The notes: generated by a model from the sequence alone, not told the origin. A stretch of 64,000 nt of DNA from Akkermansia muciniphila (GCA_945888375.1 CAMCZZ010000003.1:177603-241602), one strand, 5' to 3'; counted from the first letter of the stretch, positions 47,797 through 57,713 are shown. Numbers and translations: made by a program.

Positions 47797-48408
47797 ATGC
47801 CTACACTCCATGCTTACGTCGACGGTTCGGGATACTACGCCAAGGCCAGTCTCCATGGGCGGGTCGTAACGTTTCAGCTCTCGTCGGCAGCGGCCCAACG
47901 GCTGACCTCCGCTGGTCTCGGCGATGGTGCCCGGCTGCCAGGAAAACTAATGCTCGCCCTGATCCAGAGCGGAGACGCGTTTACCGGGCCGGGCGCGGTG
48001 ACGGAAGATCCGAACCAGGTGGCATTGCCGTTTGGGGACGGTGAACTCGATGTGGATGGACTGCTGCCGCAGTGCGAAGAGACCGGCGGGCGGCTCGACC
48101 TGCATCTGGTGGTATTGGATGACGGCATGGGGGGCGGAAAAAAGCAGGCGCGACTGCTCGCGCTAGAACCCCGGCACGTGCTGCGGAAACACACGGCGCT
48201 GAGCATACCGGTGGCGGCACTATCCTGGCGGGCGCTGGAGCATTTGGTCGCGTCGGGGAAGGTGCCTGCCGGGGCGTCGGCGGTGGCGAGATTGCGCCGG
48301 TGGTTCGACCACCAACTCACTTCGGCGTGGGACGAACTGGCCAAGCTGAGGGCAGCGCGACAGGAGGGACTGGCGTTCGACCGCGCGGATGAGCTGCCGC
48401 TCGGGTGA
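47797..48408 (+). CDS. Hypothetical protein
   Basis: MPTLHAYVDGSGYYAKASLHGRVVTF...; internal ATG chosen in ORF 47704..48408. Confidence 0.5.
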   Translation: MPTLHAYVDGSGYYAKASLHGRVVTFQLSSAAAQRLTSAGLGDGARLPGKLMLALIQSGDAFTGPGAVTEDPNQVALPFGDGELDVDGLLPQCEETGGRLDLHLVVLDDGMGGGKKQARLLALEPRHVLRKHTALSIPVAALSWRALEHLVASGKVPAGASAVARLRRWFDHQLTSAWDELAKLRAARQEGLAFDRADELPLG

Positions 48409-48428
48409 GTCGAGGTCGTTTCGGTTTC

Positions 48429-48464
48429 TTGACTTCAACCGCTTATACCGGGTATCTTATACCC
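48429..48464 (+). promoter_or_regulatory. Promoter plus overlapping operator half-sites
   Basis: TTGACT (48429) - 18 nt - TATCTT (48453); ATACC-G-GGTAT-CTT-ATACCC half-sites directly abutting the ATG at 48465. Confidence 0.5.
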
Positions 48465-48818
48465 ATGCCAAACGTGATTTCAAAAGACCGCCGTTCCGTG
48501 ACTTTCCTGGAAAGCCGCAAGGTGATCGAGTGGATGGAATCCGTGGCGCAGGAACGTGGCACGGACTTGTCGGTGATTCTGCGCGAGGCGACCTCCACTT
48601 ATTTTCTTCAGCACTCAAACGCCACGCCGGAGACGAGCCTCACGGCACGACGGGCGGCCACCAAGGCGGCACAACGAACCCGGACGGCGCGGCAGATAAA
48701 GACGGGGCGCATGACCCCGGCGGAGGCACAGCAGCAAAACGCGCCGGTTTCTGAGCCGGTGCGGGTGCTGGACATGTGGTCGTCCATCCGGCGACACGTG
48801 CGTGAAAAATCCGCCTGA
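48465..48818 (+). CDS. Putative RHH-like antitoxin/regulator
   Basis: MPNVISKDRRSVTFLESRKVIEWMESVAQERGTDLSVILREATSTYF; followed by nucleotidyltransferase-like gene. Confidence 0.5.
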   Translation: MPNVISKDRRSVTFLESRKVIEWMESVAQERGTDLSVILREATSTYFLQHSNATPETSLTARRAATKAAQRTRTARQIKTGRMTPAEAQQQNAPVSEPVRVLDMWSSIRRHVREKSA

Positions 48819-48826
48819 CCTCGCAA

Positions 48827-49591
48827 ATGTCGCGCGCATTACGTCGGCCGGTGGAGGATTTCGAGGCGGTGTTTCGGGCGATCAGCCTGCAGAAAGAAAC
48901 CGTCATTCTGGTAGGCGGTCACGCCGTGAACGTATGGGCATTGAGTTATCGAGATCGCCTTGGCGATGTGCTGACTCCGCTGCTTCCGTTCACGAGCGGC
49001 GACATGGACGTGTATGCGACGCGGAATGCCTTGATGGGTTTACACGAGGCGCTGGGCGGTAGGCTGCTGCTCAGCGGGCCGCGTGAAATCACCGACGGCA
49101 CGCTGATCGTGGGCGTGGAACCGGACACTCGGGAACTGGATGTGCTCCGCAGCGTAAACGGGCTGCCAACGCTGGATGCTCAGGATGCAATTCCACTGGT
49201 GGTGTGCGGCCATGCCGTGCCGGTGCTTTTCCCTCATCTGCTTTTGCAGGCAAAGTTGGAGAACGCGCTCCGGCTCGATCAGCGGGAGCGGCAAGACGTG
49301 AAACACGTTCGGATCATGGCGTTGGTGTTGCGCGAGTTTTTGCGGGAAGTGGTGATCACGGCCTCGGCGGAAAACGAGAAATACGCGCTACCGCTTTTGC
49401 GCCGGGCGTTGTCGGTCTTGATGTCGGACAATACCCGAGAATTCACGCGCCGCCACGGGCTGTCCTTTGACGAAGTGATGCCTGAGGCAGAGCTACTAGC
49501 TTCGCCCTTGCGCAAGCTGTCCGGCTTTGGGCAAGGCGAGTTGGTGCGCGTGCTCGCAAACCCGAAACCGCCCCGTCGAGGACGAAGGTAG
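48827..49591 (+). CDS. Nucleotidyltransferase-like protein (MNT/AbiEii-type fold)
   Basis: VILVGGHAVNVWALSYRDR...FTSGDMDVYATRNAL. Confidence 0.6.
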   Translation: MSRALRRPVEDFEAVFRAISLQKETVILVGGHAVNVWALSYRDRLGDVLTPLLPFTSGDMDVYATRNALMGLHEALGGRLLLSGPREITDGTLIVGVEPDTRELDVLRSVNGLPTLDAQDAIPLVVCGHAVPVLFPHLLLQAKLENALRLDQRERQDVKHVRIMALVLREFLREVVITASAENEKYALPLLRRALSVLMSDNTREFTRRHGLSFDEVMPEAELLASPLRKLSGFGQGELVRVLANPKPPRRGRR

Positions 49592-49618
49592 CTGAGCGCT
49601 CTTGCACGTCGTTCTCGG

Positions 49619-50650
49619 TCAGCCGTGGGCAGCGGCGATTTTGCGGCCAGCGGCGGCCAGGCGGGAGCGGAGTTCCGGCGGTTCCACGGCCTCGGCGTGG
49701 CCGCCCCATTGCAGGATGAGTCGTTCGACCTCGATGAGGTCGGCGAGCTGGAGGCGAAGTTCGAGTCGGCTGCCGGACAGCTCCTTGAACTCCTGCGTCT
49801 CATGCCAGAAGCGGTCACGCACATGGTCGGCGGCGAGCGGTGAAAAGCGGATGCACACCCGGTGGTGCTCGGTGCCGTTCATCACCCCCAGGGCGGCGGC
49901 AAAATACCGATCCACACAGAAATTGGCCGGGCGCTCAAACCAGCGGGAGGAAAGCTGCACGTCGGCGATGCGACCGAGCGCGTAGGTGCGCATACCCTCC
50001 CGGTCGAGGTCATGGCCGATCAAATACCAGCGACCTTCGCGGTGGGTGAGGTGCAGCGGATTTACGCGCCGGGGCGCGGGCTTGGCCTCGCCAGGCTTGC
50101 GGTAATCAAAGCTCACCTCGATTTGGTCCGCGATGGCGCGACTGAGCCGGTCAACGACTTCGAGTTCGGTGGCGGCCGGGGCAGCCACCTTGAACGAAAC
50201 GATATCCGCGGTTGGCAAAAACCCGCTCATGTCCTCCAGCGGGGCGAGCAACTTGGCAAAGGCGGTTTCGAGCTGAGCGTGGTAGGGCGTGCCGCGATAT
50301 TGCTCGATGGCCTTGTGCGCGACCATGAAGGCGAGCAGTTCGCCCTGGGTCACTTGCACGGTGGGAAACTCATGCACGGGTTCGGTGAAAAAATAGCCGT
50401 GCTCCTGCGGGTCGTAGGCGATGGGCAAGCCGAGCTGATCGCGCATGAAGTTGATGTCGCGCTGAATGGTTTTGGTCGCGGTCTCCAGCTCGTCGGCGAT
50501 GCGCTGGCAGTTGGGAAAATCCTCCTTTTTCAGCAGATCAAAGATCCGCTTCATGCGCATGACTGCCGGGCGATTGCCAGCCACGCGGGCCGGGCGAGAA
50601 GACTGCGACGCGGACTTCTGGGCGGTGGCGGGAGCTTTTTTTGCAGGCAT
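49619..50650 (-). CDS. HTH-WYL transcriptional regulator
   Basis: FPNCQRIADELETATKTIQRDINFMRDQLGLPIAYD (HTH) and RRVNPLHLTHREGRWYLIGHDLDREGMRTYALGRI (WYL). Confidence 0.85.
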   Translation of the reverse strand: MPAKKAPATAQKSASQSSRPARVAGNRPAVMRMKRIFDLLKKEDFPNCQRIADELETATKTIQRDINFMRDQLGLPIAYDPQEHGYFFTEPVHEFPTVQVTQGELLAFMVAHKAIEQYRGTPYHAQLETAFAKLLAPLEDMSGFLPTADIVSFKVAAPAATELEVVDRLSRAIADQIEVSFDYRKPGEAKPAPRRVNPLHLTHREGRWYLIGHDLDREGMRTYALGRIADVQLSSRWFERPANFCVDRYFAAALGVMNGTEHHRVCIRFSPLAADHVRDRFWHETQEFKELSGSRLELRLQLADLIEVERLILQWGGHAEAVEPPELRSRLAAAGRKIAAAHG

Positions 50651-50706
50651 GCGCGATGAGTTGAATGAACGAAAACGTGGTGAACAATAGGCTGAGAGCC
50701 AAGGAT

Positions 50707-51195
50707 CTATGGTTTACCCGCCGCCGCACTGGCCTCGCGGAAGCGAAGCGCCCAGCGGTGTGCGTAGGCCGGCTCGCGGGCGGCGCGGTGTTCATGGCGG
50801 GCCTGCTCTTCGCGGAGCCGCCGGGCGCGGTCGGTGGTGAGCGACAAGGAGGCAAGCGGAACGATACGGGCCACTTCCTCACCCGTGTCCGACAGCAAAG
50901 CGATGCCGTCATGGCCATCGCCCAAGGGGCGCACGGCCGCGCAGGCGAGCAGGCCTACGCAGGGCCGGGCAGGACCGTAAGGTGAGTGCAGCGTGGCCCA
51001 GAGCAGATGCTGCTCGTCGCGGAGCACGCATTCGTTGAGCGGGATGGGCACGGGCATTTTGGGGCCTGGAAAAACCAGACAAGCTCCCCGGGAGAGGAGC
51101 GGAGGGAGGAGGGCGCGGAGCACCGAGGGAACGCAGGGAGTAGTTGGGAACATGGCAGGGATCGGCTTGAAGGGAGTCTGCGAAGACCCGTGCAC
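50707..51195 (-). CDS. Hypothetical protein
   Basis: 162-aa ORF downstream of divergent macro-like gene. Confidence 0.4.
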   Translation of the reverse strand: MHGSSQTPFKPIPAMFPTTPCVPSVLRALLPPLLSRGACLVFPGPKMPVPIPLNECVLRDEQHLLWATLHSPYGPARPCVGLLACAAVRPLGDGHDGIALLSDTGEEVARIVPLASLSLTTDRARRLREEQARHEHRAAREPAYAHRWALRFREASAAAGKP

Positions 51196-51388
51196 GATAG
51201 AGGTGGGGGTAGGACAACGATGGGCCTAGGCGGTTCTTTCCTTGGGCGCCCTAGCTTAAGGGTTCCGCAAAGCGTGCCGCCGGAATCATCCGATGATCCG
51301 TGACGATCACTATTGTCGCGGCGAGATTCGGATCGAGGGCTTAGATAAAGACTAAGGTCGTAAATCGGAAACCCAACCACACTAACTC

Positions 51389-52474
51389 ATGCCCTGCTCA
51401 CTCATCGTCCCGAAGAAAACACGCCTGCACCTCGACTCTTATACCGCCGATCTTCGCTCCGGACAGGTAGACCCCGGTAAACGTCTCACTGACTCATTGC
51501 GCAAAGCTCATCCTGGCGAAATCACCGCCGAACAACTGCTCGCCGCCCTTCTCGATACGAAGGAGCCCTGCATCTTCGCCGAGAGTGCGGTGTGCGGTGA
51601 TGGCAGCGACTGGACGCTTCGCGAACTGGCCCTGCTCGGCGATCTCTCGGTCGCCACCGATGTCACCGTTTTCGATGACGGCCGCCATCGCGATCCCACT
51701 CCGCATCCGGTCCCCTTCCCTGCCACGCTGGTCTTCACGCCCGGGGCGCTTCTTCGCAACGAGTGCGGCCACCCACCGGCCGACTGGGCCGAGGTCACGA
51801 CCGCCTCCGGCCAACTCGACCCCGCCGGTTTCGCCGCGCTCTACTTCCGCCGCCTGCGTCCGGTGTTCGCCTATATCCAAGCCCATGCGACGCAGCTCGG
51901 CGTCCGCGCTTTTGTGACCGTGCCCGGCCTCGGCTGCGGGCAATTCGCCGGCCCCTTCCGTGGCCAACTCGGGACCCAGCTGGAGAAAGTCCTCGAATCA
52001 CTTCTCGCCGAATATGCCCTGAGCTGGCCCGCCCTCCGCGCCGTCTACTACGATGCCTACAGCGAGTGCTCGCCGGGACGCGCCCGTCACCACGACACCG
52101 ATTTCCTGGTTCGGCCGCTCAACAAAACCCCCGGCGGAGGCCGCCCACAGCTTTGCTCGCCCAAGGACTACGCAGAGGATCCCGACGACGATTTCTCCAC
52201 CTGCAGGCTCTACAGCCTCGTGGCCTGGGATCACGTTTCGTGGCCGGGCAACGATTTTAACGCCGGCTCCCGCGCCACCGACGATGGCGTCAAGGCCGCC
52301 GCCACCTCCGCGCTGCATTCACTTACCGGAATCGAGGGAAGCTACGACAAGGCCAGCCATGCCTACCTGCCTCCGTTTCCGGCCAAGACGTGGAGCGACC
52401 TTCTCAGAAATCAGGGTTTTCCGGTGCTGACTCAGTTCACGCCCAACTCACCATATTGGGGTCACGCACCTTAA
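51389..52474 (+). CDS. Macro-domain-like protein
   Basis: VRAFVTVPGLGCGQFAGPFRGQLGTQLEKVLESLL...VAWDHVSWPGNDFNAGSRATDDGVKAAATSALHSLTGIEG. Confidence 0.45.
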   Translation: MPCSLIVPKKTRLHLDSYTADLRSGQVDPGKRLTDSLRKAHPGEITAEQLLAALLDTKEPCIFAESAVCGDGSDWTLRELALLGDLSVATDVTVFDDGRHRDPTPHPVPFPATLVFTPGALLRNECGHPPADWAEVTTASGQLDPAGFAALYFRRLRPVFAYIQAHATQLGVRAFVTVPGLGCGQFAGPFRGQLGTQLEKVLESLLAEYALSWPALRAVYYDAYSECSPGRARHHDTDFLVRPLNKTPGGGRPQLCSPKDYAEDPDDDFSTCRLYSLVAWDHVSWPGNDFNAGSRATDDGVKAAATSALHSLTGIEGSYDKASHAYLPPFPAKTWSDLLRNQGFPVLTQFTPNSPYWGHAP

Positions 52475-52712
52475 TCACCAAAAAAACTCATTAAATCGGC
52501 CAGTTAGTAACGATGTAGCTCCCTTTCCATCAGGGACTAGCTGATCTCTGATCAAATTGAGCCGCAGTTGAGGGCTTGTAAGGTTTTCCCTTCAGTTTTG
52601 ACGCGCACTCAACTGCGGGATTCAGGAGCATACGCAGTATACCCTATCTTTATCGCCTTGAAACAACTGATTTACTCCGTGTCACTCCACCCGTTCTTTA
52701 AGGAGCTTCGTT

Positions 52713-52866
52713 AACCACACCTCGCATAGGTGAGCAAAACAGGAGATTGGTTACGCCATCGCCGTCGGAGCATCAACCACACCTCTACCAAAGAGGTGAT
52801 CAAAATATTGGTCATTGGCCATTCGTCATTTGTCAATTAATCCACACCCTGCGAAGGGTGAGAAAA
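52713..52866. repeat. Three degenerate hairpin repeats, ~62-65 bp spacing
   Basis: aaCCACACCTcgcatAGGTGagcAAAA; aaCCACACCTCTaccaaAGAGGTGatcAAAA; atCCACACCCTgcgaAGGGTGagaAAAA (CCACAC starts at 52715, 52777, 52842). Confidence 0.5.
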
Positions 52867-52905
52867 ATCAAGAAGCCGCAGCCCACGCTGCGGCTTCTTG
52901 ATTTT
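52864..52905. terminator. Long perfect bidirectional terminator-like hairpin
   Basis: AAAATCAAGAAGCCGCAGC-CCAC-GCTGCGGCTTCTTGATTTT, 19-bp perfect stem with A/T tails. Confidence 0.8.
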
Positions 52906-53573
52906 AGTAATAGCGACCAGACTACGTTATATCCATCCGGATTAAGCGGATGAGTTACCGAATGGGATATCAGCAGCTACGGAGCCTAATTTCTGTGCGA
53001 CCCTGGAGAGAATCGTGGAGGGGCACGTGTGCTGAGGCCCTGTGACCCAGTCGGAGGGCAGTTGTCTGCTTACCGTGACATAGCGGAGCATCCTTGAATC
53101 ATCAAGTAACGTCCAAGATAGCGCCCTTCGTAGAAATTCGACCGAGCCGGAAACAGATCCAGTATCAGGAATCTCGGCGCGCCGCGAGATTTTCAGCCGC
53201 AGTCTGCCGGATGAGGCAGTCCTAATGCACAAAAACACAACCCTCCTCCCGTGCGTTGAGTTTTTTTGTGAAAAGGCTCAGAGTCTGGAGTAGGCCCATC
53301 ACAAATGCCTTATTCTCTTAATCAAGAACTATATAGGCGATCAATAGTATTGTCAAGGGGGAAGTTTCCCTTCGAAGTAGGCAAGAACAAAATCAAGGAA
53401 TCCGACTTATTTTTACCTCATTAAAGGAGGCCACCAAGGGACCCTTTATTGAAGTCGATTTTATCAATTCACCCCAAAATGTCAAGATTTTAAAAACCGG
53501 GTGTATATTGCCCACGCATGATACGAGCAGCTGATTCGCTCGTTCACTAATCAAATACAAAAACAAAATACCA

Positions 53574-54404
53574 ATGAACCAAAAACCAAAAGCAACCCAG
53601 AGACCAAAGTCATCGAAACCCATGTCATCGGCATCCGACTGCCACGCGAGAGAGGGCAATGACCTGCTGGATGAGTCGGATTCAGTTTTTCAATCGCAAC
53701 TAATCACAACAGACGTCTCTGACGCAGAAGCCAACAGCTATGACTACGTAGCACGCGTCTTAGACGCATCGGCCCGCAAAATCTACGTTGAACGGACTTT
53801 TGCACCCTACCCTGTGAAAGCGGAAACATGTGGTTTGGCAGCAACCAACGTGGAAGAATTTGCCGCTTTCAAGATTTGTGAGATTGCTCTATTCCACTAT
53901 GCTCAAGCCGCATACGACACGAATTGGCTTTCGTTTATATTAGGCGATAGCTTAAACTTGGTTAAGTTCGGTTACGGTGAGATCACTAAGCAAGCAGCTA
54001 AATTGGGTATTAAATCCCAGGCGCTGTATGATCTTAAGTTCGTTTGTAAAAAAATCCCGCTGGCTATACGCCACCCAGATCTGCGGTGGACTGCCGCCAG
54101 TGTTATTGCGCGCTGCAGTTCCCAAGACATGATCGAATTCTGGGTCCGCGTTGCGTTCGAGGATAATCCTTCTCTCCGAGATCTAGAGGATCGAATTAAA
54201 TCTTACGGAAAATGTAAATTCGGGAAACAAGGCACAGAATGCAAAAAAATAATCACTCTGGCAAAAACGATTTCGAGCGCATTAACTGTTCAATCGAAGC
54301 AGGTAGAAAGTCTATCGCTGGAACAAAAGAAGCAAATAGTAGCCGCAATTGACAAGATTACGGCTTTACGACGGCACTTTTCTGTTCAGCCCGTCGATGG
54401 ATAA
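53574..54404 (+). CDS. Hypothetical protein
   Basis: 276-aa ORF; convergent with ParB-like gene. Confidence 0.6.
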   Translation: MNQKPKATQRPKSSKPMSSASDCHAREGNDLLDESDSVFQSQLITTDVSDAEANSYDYVARVLDASARKIYVERTFAPYPVKAETCGLAATNVEEFAAFKICEIALFHYAQAAYDTNWLSFILGDSLNLVKFGYGEITKQAAKLGIKSQALYDLKFVCKKIPLAIRHPDLRWTAASVIARCSSQDMIEFWVRVAFEDNPSLRDLEDRIKSYGKCKFGKQGTECKKIITLAKTISSALTVQSKQVESLSLEQKKQIVAAIDKITALRRHFSVQPVDG

Positions 54405-54462
54405 CATAATCCGCTCAAGAATGAGCAGAGTTTGCGGCTAGTATCACCAAGCCGCAAAAGAC

Positions 54463-54490
54463 GAAGGCCGCAGCACAATCTGCGGCCTTC
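54463..54490. terminator. Bidirectional terminator between convergent genes
   Basis: GAAGGCCGCAG-CACAAT-CTGCGGCCTTC. Confidence 0.75.
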
Positions 54491-54508
54491 GGTAGTCAGC
54501 TGAAACAT

Positions 54509-55720
54509 TCAAGAATCTTCCGCTGCGATTCCTGGAATCGCTTTCTTCTTGAACCCTTTCGAGCGCGGACCCCCACGCGGTGAAAACAGAGGTATGATGT
54601 CCGGACTCAAGGTCACCGAAAAAGCAGTGCTTTTTGTTTTCAAGCCTAGGATTGCGGCTTTCCAGTCAGCGTCAGCGATTCCCAGTTTTAGCTCATTGAC
54701 CACAAACGAAAGAGCAACAATTACTTGGATGTGCTCATGGACTGCCGTGTGCTGTAAATGTTGAAATGATTGATTAATCAAATCTTTGAGGTCTTCGAGG
54801 CTCACTCTCGAAGACCTGTGTTTTCCTTCATTAACTATTTTTGAAATCGTGCCTTGGCCGACACCGAATTTCTCTGCTGCCTCCCTTTGGGTCATGTCTC
54901 CGTTCGCCAGGCTCTCGGCTATGTCCGTGCGCTCCTTTAGCAGGGATCGAACGTAATCGGCTGCCTCGCTTGCGCTTAAATCTTTCGCCTGCCCGATGTT
55001 TGCCTCGAAAGCTACATTGCGCGCAAACCAAAATGGAACCGGTAGGATAACAGCCGGTATGAATAGCCGTCCTGCGACTTTCGATCCCGCAACGCGGGTA
55101 TGCCCGTCTATAACAAGATATCGGTTTGGGCTCATCGGGAACAACCAAGTTGGAATATTAATGGCTCCCCCACGCACAAGCTCATCTGCAATTGCCTCAA
55201 TTTTGCTCGCAAGAGGGTTGGCCCTAAATTGGAAGGGTTCGTCTTCTGAAACCTGATCGAGGCTTATCGTTCTTGCTTTCGTCCATTTGCATTTTCTAGG
55301 CCCTCTGCACAACAGAAACTGAACGACGGCCAAAGGGGTTACAAAGATGGAGGTCGATCCATCTGGCTGTATGGCTCGGAACCCAGCCAGACGCTGTTGA
55401 TTAAATGCATTATGAAAATCCTGCAACGTGCACCCTGTGATTTTTGCGGCATCAGCAAGGCGGAGTGCATAGACTGGTATGTCAGCGTCGATGCCGGGAT
55501 ATGGGAAGAGCGCAGGGTCACGGATCGCATCCGTGGGCAAAATTCCGTTCAAGAGAGGATCAAAACCTGAACTATTAGGGAGTGAGTTTAGAGGGTTCAT
55601 CCCCATCTTAATTGATATTGGGAAAGGGGCGACAAGTGAAGTTTCGCGAAAATTAAGGTTTTTGAAAATGGGTGGATCCGGCCAAGCGTAAGGGAGGTTC
55701 TGGTTGGAGCTTGGTCTCAA
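54509..55720 (-). CDS. ParB/RepB-like DNA-binding protein
   Basis: YLVIDGHTRVAGSKVAG...IPAVILP (ParB N-term-like) and GDMTQREAAEKFGVGQGTISKIVNEG (HTH). Confidence 0.7.
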   Translation of the reverse strand: MRPSSNQNLPYAWPDPPIFKNLNFRETSLVAPFPISIKMGMNPLNSLPNSSGFDPLLNGILPTDAIRDPALFPYPGIDADIPVYALRLADAAKITGCTLQDFHNAFNQQRLAGFRAIQPDGSTSIFVTPLAVVQFLLCRGPRKCKWTKARTISLDQVSEDEPFQFRANPLASKIEAIADELVRGGAINIPTWLFPMSPNRYLVIDGHTRVAGSKVAGRLFIPAVILPVPFWFARNVAFEANIGQAKDLSASEAADYVRSLLKERTDIAESLANGDMTQREAAEKFGVGQGTISKIVNEGKHRSSRVSLEDLKDLINQSFQHLQHTAVHEHIQVIVALSFVVNELKLGIADADWKAAILGLKTKSTAFSVTLSPDIIPLFSPRGGPRSKGFKKKAIPGIAAEDS

Positions 55721-56112
55721 AGATGCCCTTCTGAAGGGTTCTAAGCGTCAGATCCGCGCCGGTTACGAAGCGGATCAATGCATCAAGTGGGGACGCAAGG
55801 GGGCGCTCGGGCGTATGGACGAGTGGAAATCCGTGCACCCTCGCAACGGTTCACGTCCAATTGCACTAGTCTCTATTCAACGATCGGTAGCGCCAAAGAT
55901 TTATTAAAATACACCTTGGTGGAGGCCCATCAACTTACCAATTGAGGGTGTATGACAACACAACACATTCCTCGACCGGACTCTTGTCTCCGGACCAATA
56001 TCGGCCGCTATTTAGGCCAGCTGCTACCCGCCTCCAGTCCAACACTTACAAAGGTGGGCGATAGAGCGGTGTGCGCCGTTAAAAACCCATCACGTAACTG
56101 GAGGGCGGGAAC

Positions 56113-57429
56113 ATGACTCTGCACATCCAACATCGGGGAGCTTTGGGCGGGCTCCGTTCCCGCCTTCACGCTAATGCTAGGACGCGTGAGCATCGCGAAG
56201 ACCAGATCACCCAAGAGCTAAGGCGCCAAGAGTCGGACGGGCTAAAAACCCTAGAAGCTGAAAGGATCGCGATGGCTAAAACATTGGGCATCGGTTTCGA
56301 GCAACTCGACATCGAGCCGCTGAACTGGGATCGGCAGGGTAAGCAGCTCACCGACCAAGAAGTCGACCAACTCTTGCTAGTTGGCAAAGTGCAGCGAAGC
56401 CGATATCTGGCCGTCCGCCAGGATCGCCCCGGCATGACGCGCTGGGTGACGATCGCCGAGCCAGTCCGCCACCACGCCGTCCCACTGTCGCCATGGTGGA
56501 CCGCGACGTTGAACAAGGCGGCCAGCGAGGGAATCGACGTCGTTCCCATTCTAGACCGATTGGCGAAAACCACGACGTCTGCATGGGAGGCTGCGACCGG
56601 ATTCGAGATAATCTTCCTCCCGTTCCATCCGAAGCCGACCCTGAGTGTTTCCGGAAGCCCGAAAACCTCGCACTTCCAACCCTACTACACGGGGGTTTCG
56701 GTGGATGGCCAATTGCTTGGGAGCCGACGCGGAAAAGGGAAAAGCAGCAAACTTCGTTTTGCTGGACCTGTGCTTTTGGCGTGTGTCCGGTTGGCTGGCA
56801 TAGGGCTCTCGTTAGAAGAATTTGGTTTCCCGGGGGCGAGTAAACGACTTCAGACTTTGCTCAAGGACCGAACCAAAGGGGGACAGGAATGTGCAGATCT
56901 GCTCGTCCAAGAGGCCCTCGATGCAGATTGTGCGACACTCCTGAGGGAGAGTCCAGAACTCGCGAAAATTGAAGAAATGTGCCGGCGAGCTTACCTTACT
57001 TGGAAACGCGGCCAAAGCGGGAACCGGGTTGCCCTATCGCAAGAGAACGCTGACCTCAAAGCTCGGCATCTGCTCCTTACGACGGAAAATAATCAGCTTA
57101 AAAAAAGTGTCGAAGGCGTAAATACACTAAAAGCAAAACTAGGTTCAGTCCTTGGAGAGGTGAGCCGACGCTTTAAGGATATCCTTACGACGGATGAACG
57201 CGACCGACATCTGATCGGAGTCGCCGGGAAACTAGTGCCTTCGGCCGAACTGAAAACCCTGATGAACATGATCGCGTTGCTGGTTCCGCCACAGCATCCG
57301 TTAATGGCGACCGTATTGAAAATAAACTCATACACGGATGTAGCCCCAGACAGCATCGAACCCGATGTAAACTTGTCAGTTGAGAGAAAGTTTGTAACGG
57401 AAAATAAAATACAGCCTGACGGACGCTGA
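56113..57429 (+). CDS. Unknown protein A, tandem paralog with C-terminal coiled-coil-like extension
   Basis: ...EQLDIEPLNWDRQGKQLTDQEVDQLLLVGKVQRSRYLAVRQDRPGMTRWVTIAEPVRHHAVPLSPWW...; near-identical to 57714..58478 over ~240 aa. Confidence 0.65.
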   Translation: MTLHIQHRGALGGLRSRLHANARTREHREDQITQELRRQESDGLKTLEAERIAMAKTLGIGFEQLDIEPLNWDRQGKQLTDQEVDQLLLVGKVQRSRYLAVRQDRPGMTRWVTIAEPVRHHAVPLSPWWTATLNKAASEGIDVVPILDRLAKTTTSAWEAATGFEIIFLPFHPKPTLSVSGSPKTSHFQPYYTGVSVDGQLLGSRRGKGKSSKLRFAGPVLLACVRLAGIGLSLEEFGFPGASKRLQTLLKDRTKGGQECADLLVQEALDADCATLLRESPELAKIEEMCRRAYLTWKRGQSGNRVALSQENADLKARHLLLTTENNQLKKSVEGVNTLKAKLGSVLGEVSRRFKDILTTDERDRHLIGVAGKLVPSAELKTLMNMIALLVPPQHPLMATVLKINSYTDVAPDSIEPDVNLSVERKFVTENKIQPDGR

Positions 57430-57495
57430 CGGCGCGCATGTCAACCTTCTGTTCGTTGGAAATTTGGAGGTATTCAGCATCTGTATAGCAACAAA

Positions 57496-57554
57496 CAATA
57501 CCTCCGGCTACTTTCGCCTGGGCGGCGGGCTAAACCGCAGCTCAGGCGAGACGG
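57496..57554. repeat. Conserved intergenic element copy 1 (hairpin)
   Basis: CAATACCTCCGGCTACTTTCGCCTGGGCGGCGGGCTAAACCGCAGCTCAGGCGAGACGG. Confidence 0.8.
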
Positions 57555-57713
57555 TTTGTTTAGTCAGCCGCCATGCGAGCAGCCGAAGCATCGTTAATGA
57601 AGCCTCCACGAGGTCGCCTGGTGGCTCATCCGTGGGGAGAAATGCATAGGCGCAAAAAACACCTTGGCACTTCGTTCCCCATTTTCCCAACCCCCGAGTG
57701 AAACAACATCCAT

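Noticed and set aside
49862-50659. Plus-strand ORF 49862..50659
   Set aside because: Antisense shadow of the WYL regulator.
52713-52866. Calling the hairpin repeats a CRISPR array
   Set aside because: Only three copies, repeats not identical, no cas genes, and one 'spacer' (attggtcattggccattcgtcatttgtcaatt) looks like common simple dispersed sequence.
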